NCBI RefSeq assembly: GCF_018991925.1
Contig: NW_024722158.1
Span: 4,377,775-4,441,774, forward strand
Length of the DNA stretch: 64,000 nt
Origin: Homarus americanus
Taxonomy: Eukaryota > Arthropoda > Malacostraca > Decapoda > Nephropidae
Direction of reading: 5' to 3'
Part shown: in pieces, positions 30,650 through 41,144 of the stretch
How positions within the stretch are numbered: the stretch's first letter is position 1
Layout: each line of letters begins with the position of its first letter
The notes under the pieces: model-generated
Told to the model about the DNA's origin: nothing
Seen by the model: only the letters and a program-made list of their open reading frames with translations
Databases searched by the model: none
Made by a program: the position numbers and the translations under genes

Positions 30650-30950
30650 TATCACCATTCCTCCCTCCTCTTTCTTCCCTCATTCCTTTCCTCTCACATT
30701 CTATACCCTCATTCCCTCCCTTCCTAATACGACCCATATTTATAACATTCCACCACCCTCAATTTACCAAAGAAATAACTAATAATTGATAATCTCAACA
30801 CCTCAGTCACTCCAGGTAATCCTTTGATAATTACCTAAACCAACAACACCTGTTTAAATTATCCTAGTCGATTATTTAAACAAATTAATTATTTCCTCTC
30901 ATATGAATTATAAGTTTCGACTAGAATAATTCGTGACTTAGGACAGGGGA
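30650..30950. other. Unique AT-rich sequence, no gene seen
   Basis: Short CCTC-rich start then AT-rich with several AATTATT words. Confidence 0.6.
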
Positions 30951-30954
30951 TTAC

Positions 30955-31142
30955 TTTAAGGCTGACAGTTGGTGGTGAGCTGACAGTTGATAGTGGGCTG
31001 ACAGTAGATGGTAGACTGACAATTGGTGGGCTTACAATTGATGGTAGGCTGACAGTTGCTTGTGGGTTGACAGTTGATGGCACGCTGACAATTGATAGTG
31101 GGCTGACAGCTAATGGTGGGTTCCGAACTGGTGGGCTGACAG
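30955..31142. repeat. ~19-bp repeat GCTGACAGTTGATGGTGG
   Basis: About ten imperfect copies. Confidence 0.9.
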
Positions 31143-31199
31143 TATTTAGGGACTAATGGCCTTGCAATGTATTGATCATAGGAGTCAAGGATACAAGGG

Positions 31200-31265
31200 A
31201 GTGAGAGAGAGAGGGGAGGGAGAGGGAGAGAGAGAGAGAGAGAGAGAGAGGGGAGGAGGAGGGAG

Positions 31266-31359
<94 letters not shown>
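31200..31359. repeat. (GA)n with GGGGAGGAGGAGG interruption
   Basis: GA runs on both sides of 31251-31270. Confidence 0.97.
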
Positions 31360-31361
<2 letters not shown>

Positions 31362-31379
31362 ATCCTTATCTAATCTGAA

Positions 31380-31523
31380 TTTATCCTAACCTAACCTAAC
31401 CTAACCCCCCAGGTAGCGTTAGGGGTGTTTAATCTTCCGGTCATCATAAGGTGGCGTCAATTATCTCTCATCTATATATATAAACATTCGAGGTTACTCT
31501 TCCTCAAGGTAAAATGCCCGCTA

Positions 31524-31565
<42 letters not shown>

Positions 31566-31640
31566 GCCGAAGTGATCTTGGTATGTCCCCAAGGTTAGGT
31601 TAAGTTAGGTGGCGTTGAGTTGGGTTAAATTAATTTTAGG
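31380..31640. repeat. CCTAA block, (GT)n and TTAGG-like block
   Basis: CCTAA x5 at 31384-31406, GT run at 31527-31564, GGTTAGGTTAAGTTAGG on the + strand at 31591-31640. The two telomere-like blocks are inverted relative to each other. Confidence 0.85.
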
Positions 31641-31696
31641 TTAGGTTTCGTAATAAAAAATAATAATAACAATTTTACTACTATTACTACTACTAC

Positions 31697-31929
31697 TTTT
31701 TTTTTCAACGTGGCCTCCAGCCTCCCCCAATAGCCACACCTTCGCCATCATTTAATTACCTTAATATTAAATATCCTAATACATAAGTGGCTATCTTATC
31801 TGTGTTAAATTAGTTGAGCCGCAGATCTATGCGGCATTCAGTGACTGTCGCCTCATAGTCAATATCTGCGGCAGTTGTCGGAGTTGGGGCAGAAGCTCTC
31901 GTTCCCCTGAGGCAGAGCAAAGCCAACCG
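31697..31929 (-). mobile_element. TAG-associated retroposon, longest copy (A)
   Basis: About 230 bp flanked by ACT repeats on both sides. In minus (sense) orientation one frame runs from the 5' junction for some 40 codons and includes GTRASAPTPTTAAD, then IDYEATVTECRIDLRLN and a stop. The ~100-bp 3' UTR follows, ending GGAGGCCACGTTG plus nine A and (GTA)n. CTATG(C/A)GGC and GCCTCATAG form a 9-bp inverted repeat around the end of the frame. Shared 3' end, variable 5' ends and an A-run suggest a LINE; clade unknown. Confidence 0.75.
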
Positions 31930-32010
31930 ACTACTACTACTACTACTACTACTACTAATAATAATAATACTAATAATAACAATAATAACAACAACAACAA
32001 CAGTACAAGG
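31930..32010. repeat. (ACT)n-(AAT)n-(AAC)n
   Basis: Trinucleotide tract continuing from the retroposon 5' junction. Confidence 0.95.
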
Positions 32011-32099
32011 TTATTGTTGTGTCACGCTGGTTATCATCATCACATTTCCTGACTCCTCCTTCACTATCTCAGTGTTGGGACGAGTGTGGGTATTTCTGA

Positions 32100-32182
32100 C
32101 ACCACTCTCTCTCACGGTCTCCCTTACACCACATCCTTACACCATGCCTTTACACCATGTCCTTACACCGTATCTTCGCACC
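32100..32182. repeat. ~15-bp repeat CCTTACACCATGTCC
   Basis: Five imperfect copies. Confidence 0.8.
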
Positions 32183-32189
32183 ATTAGGG

Positions 32190-32325
32190 ATGAGACTGGA
32201 GCCGACTGGGATGGGATTTAGTGGGACTGGGATCTATTGGGGTTGGCACCTATAAGGACTGGGGTCTAGTAGGACTGGGGTCTAGTAGGACTGGGGTCTA
32301 GTAGGACTGGGGTCTATTTAACCAG
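32190..32325. repeat. 16-bp repeat ACTGGGGTCTAGTAGG
   Basis: Four perfect copies preceded by decayed ones (GGACTGGGATCTATTGG). Same unit family as at 44.5 and 56.8 kb. Confidence 0.95.
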
Positions 32326-32464
32326 ACAGAGGCGTTGATGCAATAGAAAACGTCTGCCCTTCAACCATTAGCCGCCTCCCTCTCACCCTCCTCTTACCCC
32401 CTCAGTCCCTTCTTTTCTCCTCCCCCCACCACACAGAAAAAGGTTCCCAACCTACCCAATTAAG

Positions 32465-32645
32465 GGCCCCCACCTCCCTTCCCCACAAGACCTCCCCCAG
32501 CCCCACAAGACCTCCCCAGCCCCTACAAGACCCCCAGCACCTACAAGACCTCCCCAGCCCCCAAAAGACCTTCTCAACCCCCACAAGGCCTCCCCAACCA
32601 CCACAATACCCCCCACAAGACCTCCCCACACCCCCAAAAGAGCTC
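32465..32645. repeat. ~19-bp repeat ACAAGACCTCCCCAGCCCC
   Basis: Nine imperfect copies. Confidence 0.92.
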
Positions 32646-32649
32646 AACA

Positions 32650-33040
32650 TCCCCTGATCTGATCGTCCCCACCAGGAGTCACGTTCACCCCTGGCTGGAG
32701 GACTGACCAAGGTTCTTACGTCACACTATTTTTCTTGTGGGACCATGTGAGAATCTGACTCCCTGAAGCTACCACGTAATGACGGATTCTCTGGAGATTC
32801 CCAAAGTTAATTCCCTTGTCCTTGTGAGATGTGAGTCAAGTTTAATAAAGTTACGATACAAGGGACTCTCAATAAGATCCTATACGTTAGCTATGTAGGA
32901 CTCGGCAGGATGTGATAGAGAGTGAGATAGGGGGTCCATCCTTTCCTCCCCGTATCCTTTTTAGAGTCTATGGCGTCCTAAATAGGATCTCCTCACTCCT
33001 ACGCCTGTTGTTAGTATCCTGTCTCCTACACTGAGTCCGA
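32650..33040. other. Unique sequence, no gene seen
   Basis: No repeats or convincing frames; a GT run follows at 33044-33074. Confidence 0.6.
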
Positions 33041-33042
33041 AA

Positions 33043-33077
<35 letters not shown>

Positions 33078-33244
33078 GAAACACACGTGGTGGGGGTGGT
33101 GGTGCCAGGCCGACGAGGTCATGGGTTGACTTCCTAGGAAATGCTTCTCCTTACCTCCTCTCTCTCTCCCTTAATGCCTCCCTCCTTCACTTAGTGCCTC
33201 TCTCTCCTTTACTGAATTGAAATGAAAAAGTTTATTTTACCTCC

Positions 33245-33963
33245 TTTCAAGAACCCATGTGGCCCACTCTAGCTGGCCAAGACCCACGTGGTTCACTCTA
33301 GCTGGCCAAGACCCACGTGGTTCACTCTAGCTGGCCAAGACCCACGTGCTCCACTGTCTAGCTGGCCACATTCATGTGGGTTCACTCTAGCTGGCTGAAG
33401 ACCCACGTGCTCCACTCTCTAGGCTGGCCAAGCACCCATTGCATCCACTCTAGCTGACTACACCCATGTGGCCTTACCTTAGCTGGTTAAGACCCACGGT
33501 CCACTTCTAATTGGCTAGAAGACCCATGTGCACTACTCTAGCTGGCCAAGACCATGTGGGCCCACCTAGCTGCTGAAGACCATGTGGCCCACCTAGTTGG
33601 CCAAGACCCACGTGGTCCACTTAGCTGGCCAAGACCCACGCTCCACTCTCTAGCTGGCCAAGACCCACGTATCCACTCTAACTGGCCAAGACCCACGTGG
33701 TCCACTCTAGCGGCTAAGACCCACGTGGTTCACTTAGCTGGCCAAGACCACGTATCCACTCTACGGTTACACCCACGTGCTCCACTTAACTGGCCAAGAC
33801 TCCATGCATTCACTTCAGCGGCCAAGACCCGCGTGGTTCACTCTCTAGCTGGCCAAAGCCCACGTAGTTCACTCTCTAGCTGGCCAAGACCCACGTGGTT
33901 CACTCTCTAGCTGGCCAAGACCCACGTGGTTCACTCTCTAGCTGGCCAAGACCCACGTGGTCC
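33245..33963. repeat. 29-31-bp minisatellite with CACGTG (E-box) in the unit
   Basis: About 24 copies of CTCTAGCTGGCCAAGACCCACGTGGTTCA-type sequence (given here only by its parts: TAGCTGGCCAAG then ACCCACGTGGTTCA). The middle copies are heavily mutated; the last four are a cleaner 31-bp version. By my count CACGTG is intact in eleven copies. Confidence 0.95.
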
Positions 33964-34074
33964 ACCCGCACTCTCTCTTTCACCCATTATTAACCCCACA
34001 GCTCTCCACCCAAGTCAGTCACCCCACACACGGTCCAGTTACCAGGTGTTCAACATAACCAACACCTGCTAATA

Positions 34075-34220
34075 CTAACCTAACCTAACCTGACCTGACT
34101 TTCCTCTACACTGCACAACACAATAATAATAATAATAATAATAACTGCAATTACAACAACAAAAACAACAAAACTAACAACAACAGAAGCAATAACAAAA
34201 ACAAAACTAACAACAACAAC
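34075..34220. repeat. Short CCTAA block, (AAT)n and AAC-rich tract
   Basis: CTAACCTAACCTAACCTGACC at 34077-34098 followed by AAT at 34124-34143 and CAACAAAAACAAC sequence. Confidence 0.85.
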
Positions 34221-34365
34221 ATCCTCATACTCCCACAACAAGAAGTAAGTTTGAAGCAGGTTATGAATCAGGACGCGGCTCTGACCTACACCTCAAAGAC
34301 GCAGGTGTGAGTATTCAATTAATTAAGATATAGTTGCTTTTAAAACACCTGCACATGTGTCTGGT

Positions 34366-34369
<4 letters not shown>

Positions 34370-34412
<43 letters not shown>
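34370..34412. repeat. (GT)n microsatellite
   Basis: Perfect run. Confidence 0.97.
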
Positions 34413-34415
<3 letters not shown>

Positions 34416-34791
34416 GGTCAATATTAATAGTAGAGCACCATTAATAAGCGCCAACAGTGTGTTAATGGAGTGTAATGGTTGGGTGGTGGCGGGGGGCAAC
34501 TCATCAGCTTTTACAGCACGGGGGACACAGAGGGGAGGGGGAGCACGGGAGGGGAGCACGGGGAGGGGTGGGGGGCGAAGTGCAAGGAGTCTGCCACGAA
34601 ATTCATTAAATCACGGGGATTTCTTCAATAGCCCACACACACACTAACTCCTTTATAGAGCAAGAGAGAGATAAAAAAGTGAGAATAAAGGCAGGGGCAG
34701 GCAGGCAGAGATTGCTAAGCATCTGCGACATTCTGATAAATAAAAAGAAGAAAGTGAGGAGGGGAGGGAGAGACAAAGATAAACATGAGGC

Positions 34792-34795
<4 letters not shown>

Positions 34796-34873
<78 letters not shown>

Positions 34874-34874
34874 T
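34796..34874. repeat. (GA)n microsatellite
   Basis: One GAAAGA break. Confidence 0.97.
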
Positions 34875-34919
34875 TATCCACAGATCACATAAAAGCCTCA
34901 CTGATTTGACTTTTGTTTC

Positions 34920-35350
34920 AGGGGTGAGGGAGATGGGGAGGTGAGGGGGAGATGGGGGAGGGTGGGGGAGATGGGGAGGTGGGAGGGGAGATGGGGGAGG
35001 TGAGGAGATGGGGAGGGGAGGAGGAGAGGAGATGGGGAGGGGAGGGGAGGGGAGGGGAGATGGGGAGGTGAGGGGAGATGGGGAGGTGAGGGAAATGGGG
35101 AGGGGAGGGGAGAGTGGGGGGTGGGAGGGGAGATGGGGGAGGAGGGAGATGGGGAGGTGAGGGGAGATGGGGAGGTGAGGAGATGGGGGAGGTGGGAGGG
35201 GTGATGGGGAGGGGAGGTGAGGGGAGATGGGGGAGGGGAGGGAGGTGAGGGGAGATGGGGAGGTGGAGGGGAAATGGGGGAGGTGAGGGGAGATGGGGAA
35301 GGTGAGGGGAGATGGGGGAGGTGAGGGGAGATGGGGGAGGTGAGGGGAGT
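34920..35350. repeat. ~19-bp G-rich minisatellite GGTGAGGGGAGATGGGGGA
   Basis: More than twenty copies; the last five are near-perfect 21-bp units. A CCTAA x3 follows at 35358. Confidence 0.96.
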
Positions 35351-35597
35351 AAATCTTAACCTAACCTAACCAAACTTTAACCTATAAACGACAGGGATTC
35401 ACAGTGACGTCAAGATGGGAGTGGACCAATGAGTGCATGCCAAGACCGCATACACGTGGATTCTCACTACAGGTGTTATCTACAGGTGATGATTTCCCCC
35501 TTAACACACACACACACACACACACCGTTAATTAAGTCATGAACTCCGACATTGTGACAAACACGTACGTCATCATGTCACCACAGCAACACATCAC

Positions 35598-35692
35598 TCG
35601 GTGCCATGGTAAACAGTGCCACGGTAGACAGTGCCACGGTAGACAGTGCCACGGTAGACAGTGCCACGGTAGACAGTGCCACGGGGTCAAGA
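35598..35692. repeat. 15-bp repeat ACGGTAGACAGTGCC
   Basis: Six copies. Five codons per unit keep the minus-strand frame open (ALSTV repeats), a by-product of unit length. Confidence 0.95.
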
Positions 35693-35814
35693 TACTGTAG
35701 TGTATTCATGGAGGTGTCGTGTTCCTCATCCTCAACACGACGTAAGGCTTCGGCTTTCATAACCAACCTGTAATAACACAACCTGCCTGACACCGTGTTC
35801 ACAACCTGCCTAAT

Positions 35815-35989
35815 AATAATAACAATAACAACATAAATAACAACAACAATAACAACAAGAGACATTCTCCCCCAAATCTTGATATGATAAACACATACAT
35901 TAGCAGAAGGGTGGGGAGGGGAGATAGTGGAGACAAAGGAGAGAGAAGATAAGAGACGAACAATAGAATAAAGGAGAGATGGAGATTAA

Positions 35990-36030
<41 letters not shown>

Positions 36031-36056
36031 GTGTGTGTGTCTGTGTGTGTGTGTGT

Positions 36057-36088
<32 letters not shown>

Positions 36089-36120
36089 CTGTGTGTGTGT
36101 GTGTGTGTGTATGTGTGTGT
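35815..36120. repeat. (AAT/AAC)n and (GT)n with TCTG interruptions
   Basis: AAT/AAC at 35815-35860; GT from 35993 to 36120 with regular TC insertions. Confidence 0.93.
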
Positions 36121-36564
36121 GATTAAGCCTATACATAGTTAAGTCATAGTGTACACCCATCTCCTCACCCCTTTCCCTTCTGAACCTTTTACCAATTCCC
36201 CTCATCCTTCCATCATCCTCTCTCCCTTACCTTCCCTAACCAGAATTCCTCTCCCTAAGCATCTCCAACTTCCTCTTTAGCACGTGTACCCCCTCTCGAC
36301 AGCGCTGGCTAACCCCACCCTCCCCCACCCGCCTGACCCCACCTACCTCACAACCATAATACAACTGCAATACAACACCCTGACAACTGCAACCACACTC
36401 ACCGACCAGTAATACAACCACACAACCCAATCAACCAACCTTCTAACACATAACAAACACACAACCAAGATACAACCAAAATACAACCAAAATACAACAC
36501 CTTCACTATACATCTACCAATACAACGAAAGGAATTTATGAAAGAGAAACTGGGATGAATCACT

Positions 36565-36566
<2 letters not shown>

Positions 36567-36606
<40 letters not shown>

Positions 36607-36823
36607 GCTAGGTAGGTAGGTAGGTTAAGGTCGACACTCCCACAGTAACCTGGTAGTATCATCGACCTTACAACCCTCCCACGTGGCCCTCCCAACCCAC
36701 TCAGATCAATACTACCACCTCCCTCCCTCTCTCCCCTTACTACTTATATATCTCCTGCTCTCCCTATCTCACTATCTATCTCTCAACGTCTTATATACAC
36801 TCCCTCCCTCCCTACCTTTTAAC

Positions 36824-36858
<35 letters not shown>

Positions 36859-36863
36859 CTCTC
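36567..36863. repeat. (GA)n, (GGTA)n and (CT)n
   Basis: GA at 36567-36604, GGTA at 36610-36625, CT at 36826-36863 with one TTC; CCCT-rich sequence in between. Confidence 0.93.
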
Positions 36864-37002
36864 AAATAGTTAAATCTTTTCATTCTCTCATGCAATCTAA
36901 TTTCCTTTTCTTTCTTCCTTTTCCATCTAACTCCTTGTTTTATTCTTTCTCTTCCTTAATCTGCATAATGTCTTCTTTCCTTTTGTTTTTCTATATTTAT
37001 TG

Positions 37003-37003
<1 letters not shown>

Positions 37004-37094
<91 letters not shown>

Positions 37095-37148
37095 ATTTAC
37101 AGACCTAACCTCCGCTGGTCAACAAAAACATAGAGTTACTAACTCAAA

Positions 37149-37205
<57 letters not shown>
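37004..37205. repeat. (GA)n and (CA)n
   Basis: GA at 37004-37090 with one AAA, CA at 37155-37205. Confidence 0.97.
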
Positions 37206-37208
<3 letters not shown>

Positions 37209-37339
37209 TATTAAAGGTAAAATTCACACCTTGTTACACATCTCTCAATTCCCCTTGATGCTCACCCTTGATCAATCTACTCTTCACCTGGCTCACCTGA
37301 GACCTACCTGGAGGAGAGAGACACATACTCATGTCAAGG

Positions 37340-37445
37340 TAGAACTGTATTCTTACCCATACCTGTAATTGTACTCTTTAAACACTATTTGCACCTGTAA
37401 TTGTACCTTTAAACTGTAACTGTACCTGTAATTGTACCTGCATCT
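37340..37445. repeat. CTGTAATTGTACC repeat
   Basis: Six imperfect copies of ACCTGTAATTGTAC. Confidence 0.85.
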
Positions 37446-37477
37446 GTGTGGGTGGTAGAGGGGTTGGGATATTTTTT

Positions 37478-37830
37478 TTTTGGGGGGGGAGGTATTAGTG
37501 GAAAGGCCAAAGGAGGAAGGGGGAAGGAGGGGAGGGAAGGGGAGGGAAAAAGGGGGAGGGAAGGGGGAAGAAGGGCATAGGGAGGTGGGTTATTACTGTG
37601 ATGTTTCCACACACACACGTGGCCACCCTGAGAATGACTCATCACCCAGGCGCGCAAGACCCTCCTTGGCGTGGGGCTTCCTCAGGGTCGGGAGGAGCGG
37701 GGCGGGGGGGGGGGGGGCTTTAAAATTCCCCGGCGAGAGGGGAGAGGAGGTACAAGAGGTGATGGGGAGAGGTTCGAGGAATATAGCAAGGACTACTACT
37801 ACTACTACTACTACTAATAATAATAATGGT
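37478..37830. repeat. Purine tract, G17 run and (CTA)n
   Basis: GGGAAGG purines at 37478-37580, a run of about 17 G near 37702-37718, CTA/AAT at 37793-37830; 120 bp of CpG-bearing unique sequence at 37590-37700. Confidence 0.88.
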
Positions 37831-37939
37831 CTTATCAGCATTATTAATTGCTATTATTACTTCTATAACCATTACCAGAAAACATTAAAGTTAGCATTAT
37901 TATTATTATTATGAAATTAATCCTGATTGGCTGACACGC

Positions 37940-38075
37940 ATACTGCGCTCACCCTGGCCACACCCACCGGGGCCACATCTACCATGGCCTCACCTTCCAT
38001 GACCATACCTACCGGGGTAAACATCAGCCATGGCCAGACCCACTGGGGCCACATCTACCATGGCCACACCGACGA
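37940..38075. repeat. GGCCACATCTACCATGGCC repeat
   Basis: Seven imperfect ~18-bp copies alternating CCACCGGGG and CTACCATGG. Confidence 0.85.
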
Positions 38076-38157
38076 GATCCACCTCCTTCAATCATAGCGT
38101 TCTCCAGCCACACCCTAAATTTAACACAACCCACGCGTATGAGGGTATGAGGTGTGC

Positions 38158-38275
38158 TAATTGGACCTTGTCTCCCATGACTCACAGTGATTGGTCCGTG
38201 TCCACTATATGCTCCTATGATTGGTCTTTATCAACTCGAACGTGTGGTGATTGGTCCTCGCCCACCATGACGTCA
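38158..38275 (+). promoter_or_regulatory. Four inverted CCAAT boxes at 30-bp steps, then a CRE
   Basis: ATTGG begins at 38160, 38190, 38220 and 38250, exactly 30 bp apart, the last three as TGATTGGTC, a close NF-Y match. TGACGTCA (CREB/ATF palindrome) follows at 38268-38275. The rest of each 30-bp unit is diverged, so the conserved part is mainly the motif. The frame across it is open with 10-residue steps (DWS), so a decayed coding or non-coding minisatellite is the alternative. Confidence 0.4.
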
Positions 38276-38459
38276 CTAGCCCCTCCCAAATTTACCGTAA
38301 GCTAACCTAAACCTTTATGTAACCCTCCCCCGCTTTACCCCACCACCCCCTTCATCCACCCAGGGAGGAGGAGGGGCAGGAAGAAACCCCCCCCCCTTCA
38401 CCCCCTCTGGCTGGGTCTTCTATTACATATGACCTTTTTCCACTGATCAATACTCGTCT

Positions 38460-38520
38460 GTAGGGTAGTGTGGCCCTCTAGTGTGGCCCTCTAGTGTGGC
38501 CATTTAGTGTGGCCCTCTAC
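38460..38520. repeat. 14-15-bp repeat CTAGTGTGGCCCT
   Basis: Four copies. Confidence 0.92.
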
Positions 38521-38529
38521 ACCAATACT

Positions 38530-39060
38530 AAAACTACCAATAAAATCTATAATGAAACAATAACGAGACAAGAATCAGGTTGCCATTTCACATCAGTTTT
38601 CAGATCTCGGGTAGGAGGAAAAAAATGAAGCCATCTTGACATTTGATCACAAGACGTTAAGTGAATTTATATACAGTAGTGATAATGTTAAACAAGGGTT
38701 ATATAACTGACTGAGTTTATTATGACAAAAAATAGTAAAGTTACGATCTTTTTTTTTATAACGATAACTGGGGTTAAGATTCACAAAAGATCCTAAGTTA
38801 TATTGGTCTATTGGATGTGTGAACGTTAGTGACTCATTTAACTTTCGATAAAATAACGTCTAATGTGAGATAAGACTCAATGATAACTTCTCACACGTTC
38901 TCTTATCTCCAGTACAGAGAGACGTATTAATGGTCTTATCTTTGTCACTCTCACACACCCTCCACTCCCTCTCACCTTCCCTCCACATAATCCTTCACAC
39001 CCCTCCTTATCTCTCAACCCTTCCCTCTCCCCCTCTCTCATTCCCCTCCTCTTAAAATCC
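38530..39060. other. Unique AT-rich sequence, no gene seen
   Basis: No significant repeats until a CCTC-rich segment from 38950. Confidence 0.6.
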
Positions 39061-39204
39061 CTCATCCTCATTCCACTCCACCCTCCTCCACTTCCTCTCA
39101 CACACACACACAAAGGTCATTCACTATTATTTCATGGGACTGACTACCCCAGATCACTGCCTGGCTGCCTCCAGAAAACAAGGTCAACTTACTGTAATAT
39201 TGAC

Positions 39205-39412
39205 TTGACATACATACATACATACATACACACACACACATACATACTTGTTAACACCATGTCTGTGATGACCTCCTGACCTCAACACCACCTTAGTTTA
39301 TGTTAAGGTAGGTTAGTGTTAAGTTAGGGTTGGGTTGGGTTAAATCTGATTAGGTCAGGTTAGGTTAAGCTATACTATGATAAGGTAAACCTAATCTAAC
39401 CTAACCTAAAAA
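39205..39412. repeat. (CATA)n and inverted telomere-like blocks
   Basis: CATA at 39211-39232. At 39303-39372 the + strand carries TTAGG-type words (GGTTAGTGTTAAGTTAGGG) and at 39387-39410 CCTAA-type words, a head-to-head arrangement able to pair. Confidence 0.8.
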
Positions 39413-39414
39413 AT

Positions 39415-39955
39415 CTACCTAACGAACACGAGGCGTTACAAAATGAACCAATAACCTTGACTTAGTTACAACCGCAGATCAATAACGCTCCGATAGGTCA
39501 TCAATAACACGCACTGTACTGGTTACAATCACGAGTTATTAACAACAAAAATTTACGTAATATTAAGCATTTATTTCTCTAACGTTACCATGACCTTTGT
39601 GGGAAAATAAAATAAAAATAAAACAAAGGTAAAGGTTGATTTTTAGGTAGTGTAGTGAAGATCAATAACGCCATAACACCTCTGTAATTAATAACGAATA
39701 CAGCACATATATTTCACACCTGTAATTACTAAAGAATACAGTTTATAATACACTATACACCTGTACTTAATAAAGGACCTAAATCATAACACATCTCACC
39801 AGTACGTAATAACGGCCATTACCTGTAATCTGACTTCTTAGCGGGGAAATAACACGAGTCTACGTTATTGGTGTCATGAATTCATTACGACCCCCTCCCC
39901 CTATAACGCACACATTTGTAATTCATAGTAAAAGATAAGACCATTACACTATATG
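39415..39955. repeat. Unique AT-rich sequence with decayed ~50-bp repeat
   Basis: From 39660 to 39840 CACCTGTAATTAATAACGAATACAG-like copies recur three to four times; the rest is unique. Confidence 0.55.
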
Positions 39956-39959
39956 ACGC

Positions 39960-40456
39960 TGTGTGTGTGTGTGTGTGTGTTCGTCCGCGCGGTACAATGA
40001 CCTACTTTCCCGGGCGCGCTGTCCCAGGTGGAGAGGGGAGGGAGGGAAGGAAGGAGGGAGGGAGGGATGGAAGGAGGGAGGGAGAGAAGGAAGGAGGGAG
40101 GGAGGGTCTCTGGTGTGGTGGTGCCGTTGACCTATATCCATCTGCACTCACTCTACTTTGTCTTCCTCCCTCCCTCCCTCCCCCTCCTTCCTTCCTCCCT
40201 CCCTCCCCCACCTTTCTTCCTCTCTCTATCACCCTCCTTCCTTCCTCCCTCCCTCCCTCTCTTTATCATCCTTTCCATCACATTTCCTCCCTCCCTCTAC
40301 CTCCTTCCTTTCCCTCTCCTCCCTCCCTCCCTCCCTCCCTCCCTACTCCTTCCTTCCTCTCCTTATTCTTCCTTCCTCTATCTCCCATCCTCCTCCTATT
40401 CTTATTTTCTGTAATTCTCCCCTGTCTGTCGTCTCGTCACACACACACACACACAT

Positions 40457-40488
<32 letters not shown>
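39960..40488. repeat. (GT)n, GGGA purine, CCCT pyrimidine and (CA)n tracts
   Basis: GT 39960-39980; purines 40028-40110; pyrimidines 40160-40430; CA 40438-40488. The order is self-complementary, so a large imperfect hairpin is possible. Confidence 0.9.
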
Positions 40489-40499
40489 GGACGGGTGAG

Positions 40500-40860
40500 T
40501 GACATATTACTCACACTTCACCTTACACCACTATCCCAGCGCCATCAAACACTACTGCCCACCAATACATTATCCTCGGCGCCATAACTGTAATTAATGG
40601 TGTTATGGAGAGAAGGTGGTTTAAGTGCCGTAATAACGTACATAAGTGTAATTCAAAGGTTCAATACTGTAATTAGATAAAAATTATGTAGTACAGTGGG
40701 TTTGGTAATGTACTAATGGTAGTGTACTTTACTACAAGCTCAGTATTGTACTTATATAAGGGTTATGTAACTTCTTTCACGAGTGTAATAATGTACCAAA
40801 GGATATGTACTCAACAGGTTTAGTACATGACATTACAGTTTAGGTCATGAAGAAGGTCAA
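40500..40860. other. Unique AT-rich sequence, GTAC/GTAATG words
   Basis: Diffuse AATGTACTAATGG-type similarity but no clear unit; no gene. Confidence 0.5.
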
Positions 40861-41020
40861 GTACTGTACTTTCCCTCACTGTGCCCGACTGCCTTTATTT
40901 CCTCAACTGTAACATTAACAACCCAATTACAACAGGCTGGACTAAAAGACTACCCGAGGATCGAACCAGTGACACATAATGACTAAGAGACGAGTATCCT
41001 ACCCACTCAGCCACCGCACG
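40860..41020 (-). mobile_element. tRNA-derived SINE-like element
   Basis: On the minus strand TGGCTGAGTGGG (41013-41002) matches the Pol III A box, and GGTTCGATCC (40967-40958) is a full B box at tRNA-like spacing, flanked by CGTGCGG and CTCGGGTAGTC. The T stem pairs poorly and no anticodon arm forms, so it is not a working tRNA. The unrelated sequence continuing to about 40860 would be the SINE body; its end is uncertain and no second copy is in the window. Confidence 0.55.
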
Positions 41021-41144
41021 TTATAACAAGGGTGTAATAGACGCACTTAAGAGATTCGATAACGTACTTTTGAGAAAATTGCTTCACACAAAAGGGATTT
41101 AAGCCTTTAGTAGTCTCAATGGATAATTTATCATGTTAGTGGAG

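Noticed and set aside
33095..33140. GGTGCCAGGCC ... GGGTTGACTTCC considered as a second tRNA-like SINE
   Set aside because: The invariant C of the B box is replaced by T, and the A-box match is poor.
36240..36330. Minus-strand coiled-coil-like REGVHVLKRKLEMLRERNS considered as an exon
   Set aside because: The donor is GTTAGG, no pyrimidine tract precedes the acceptor, and the opposite strand is equally open.
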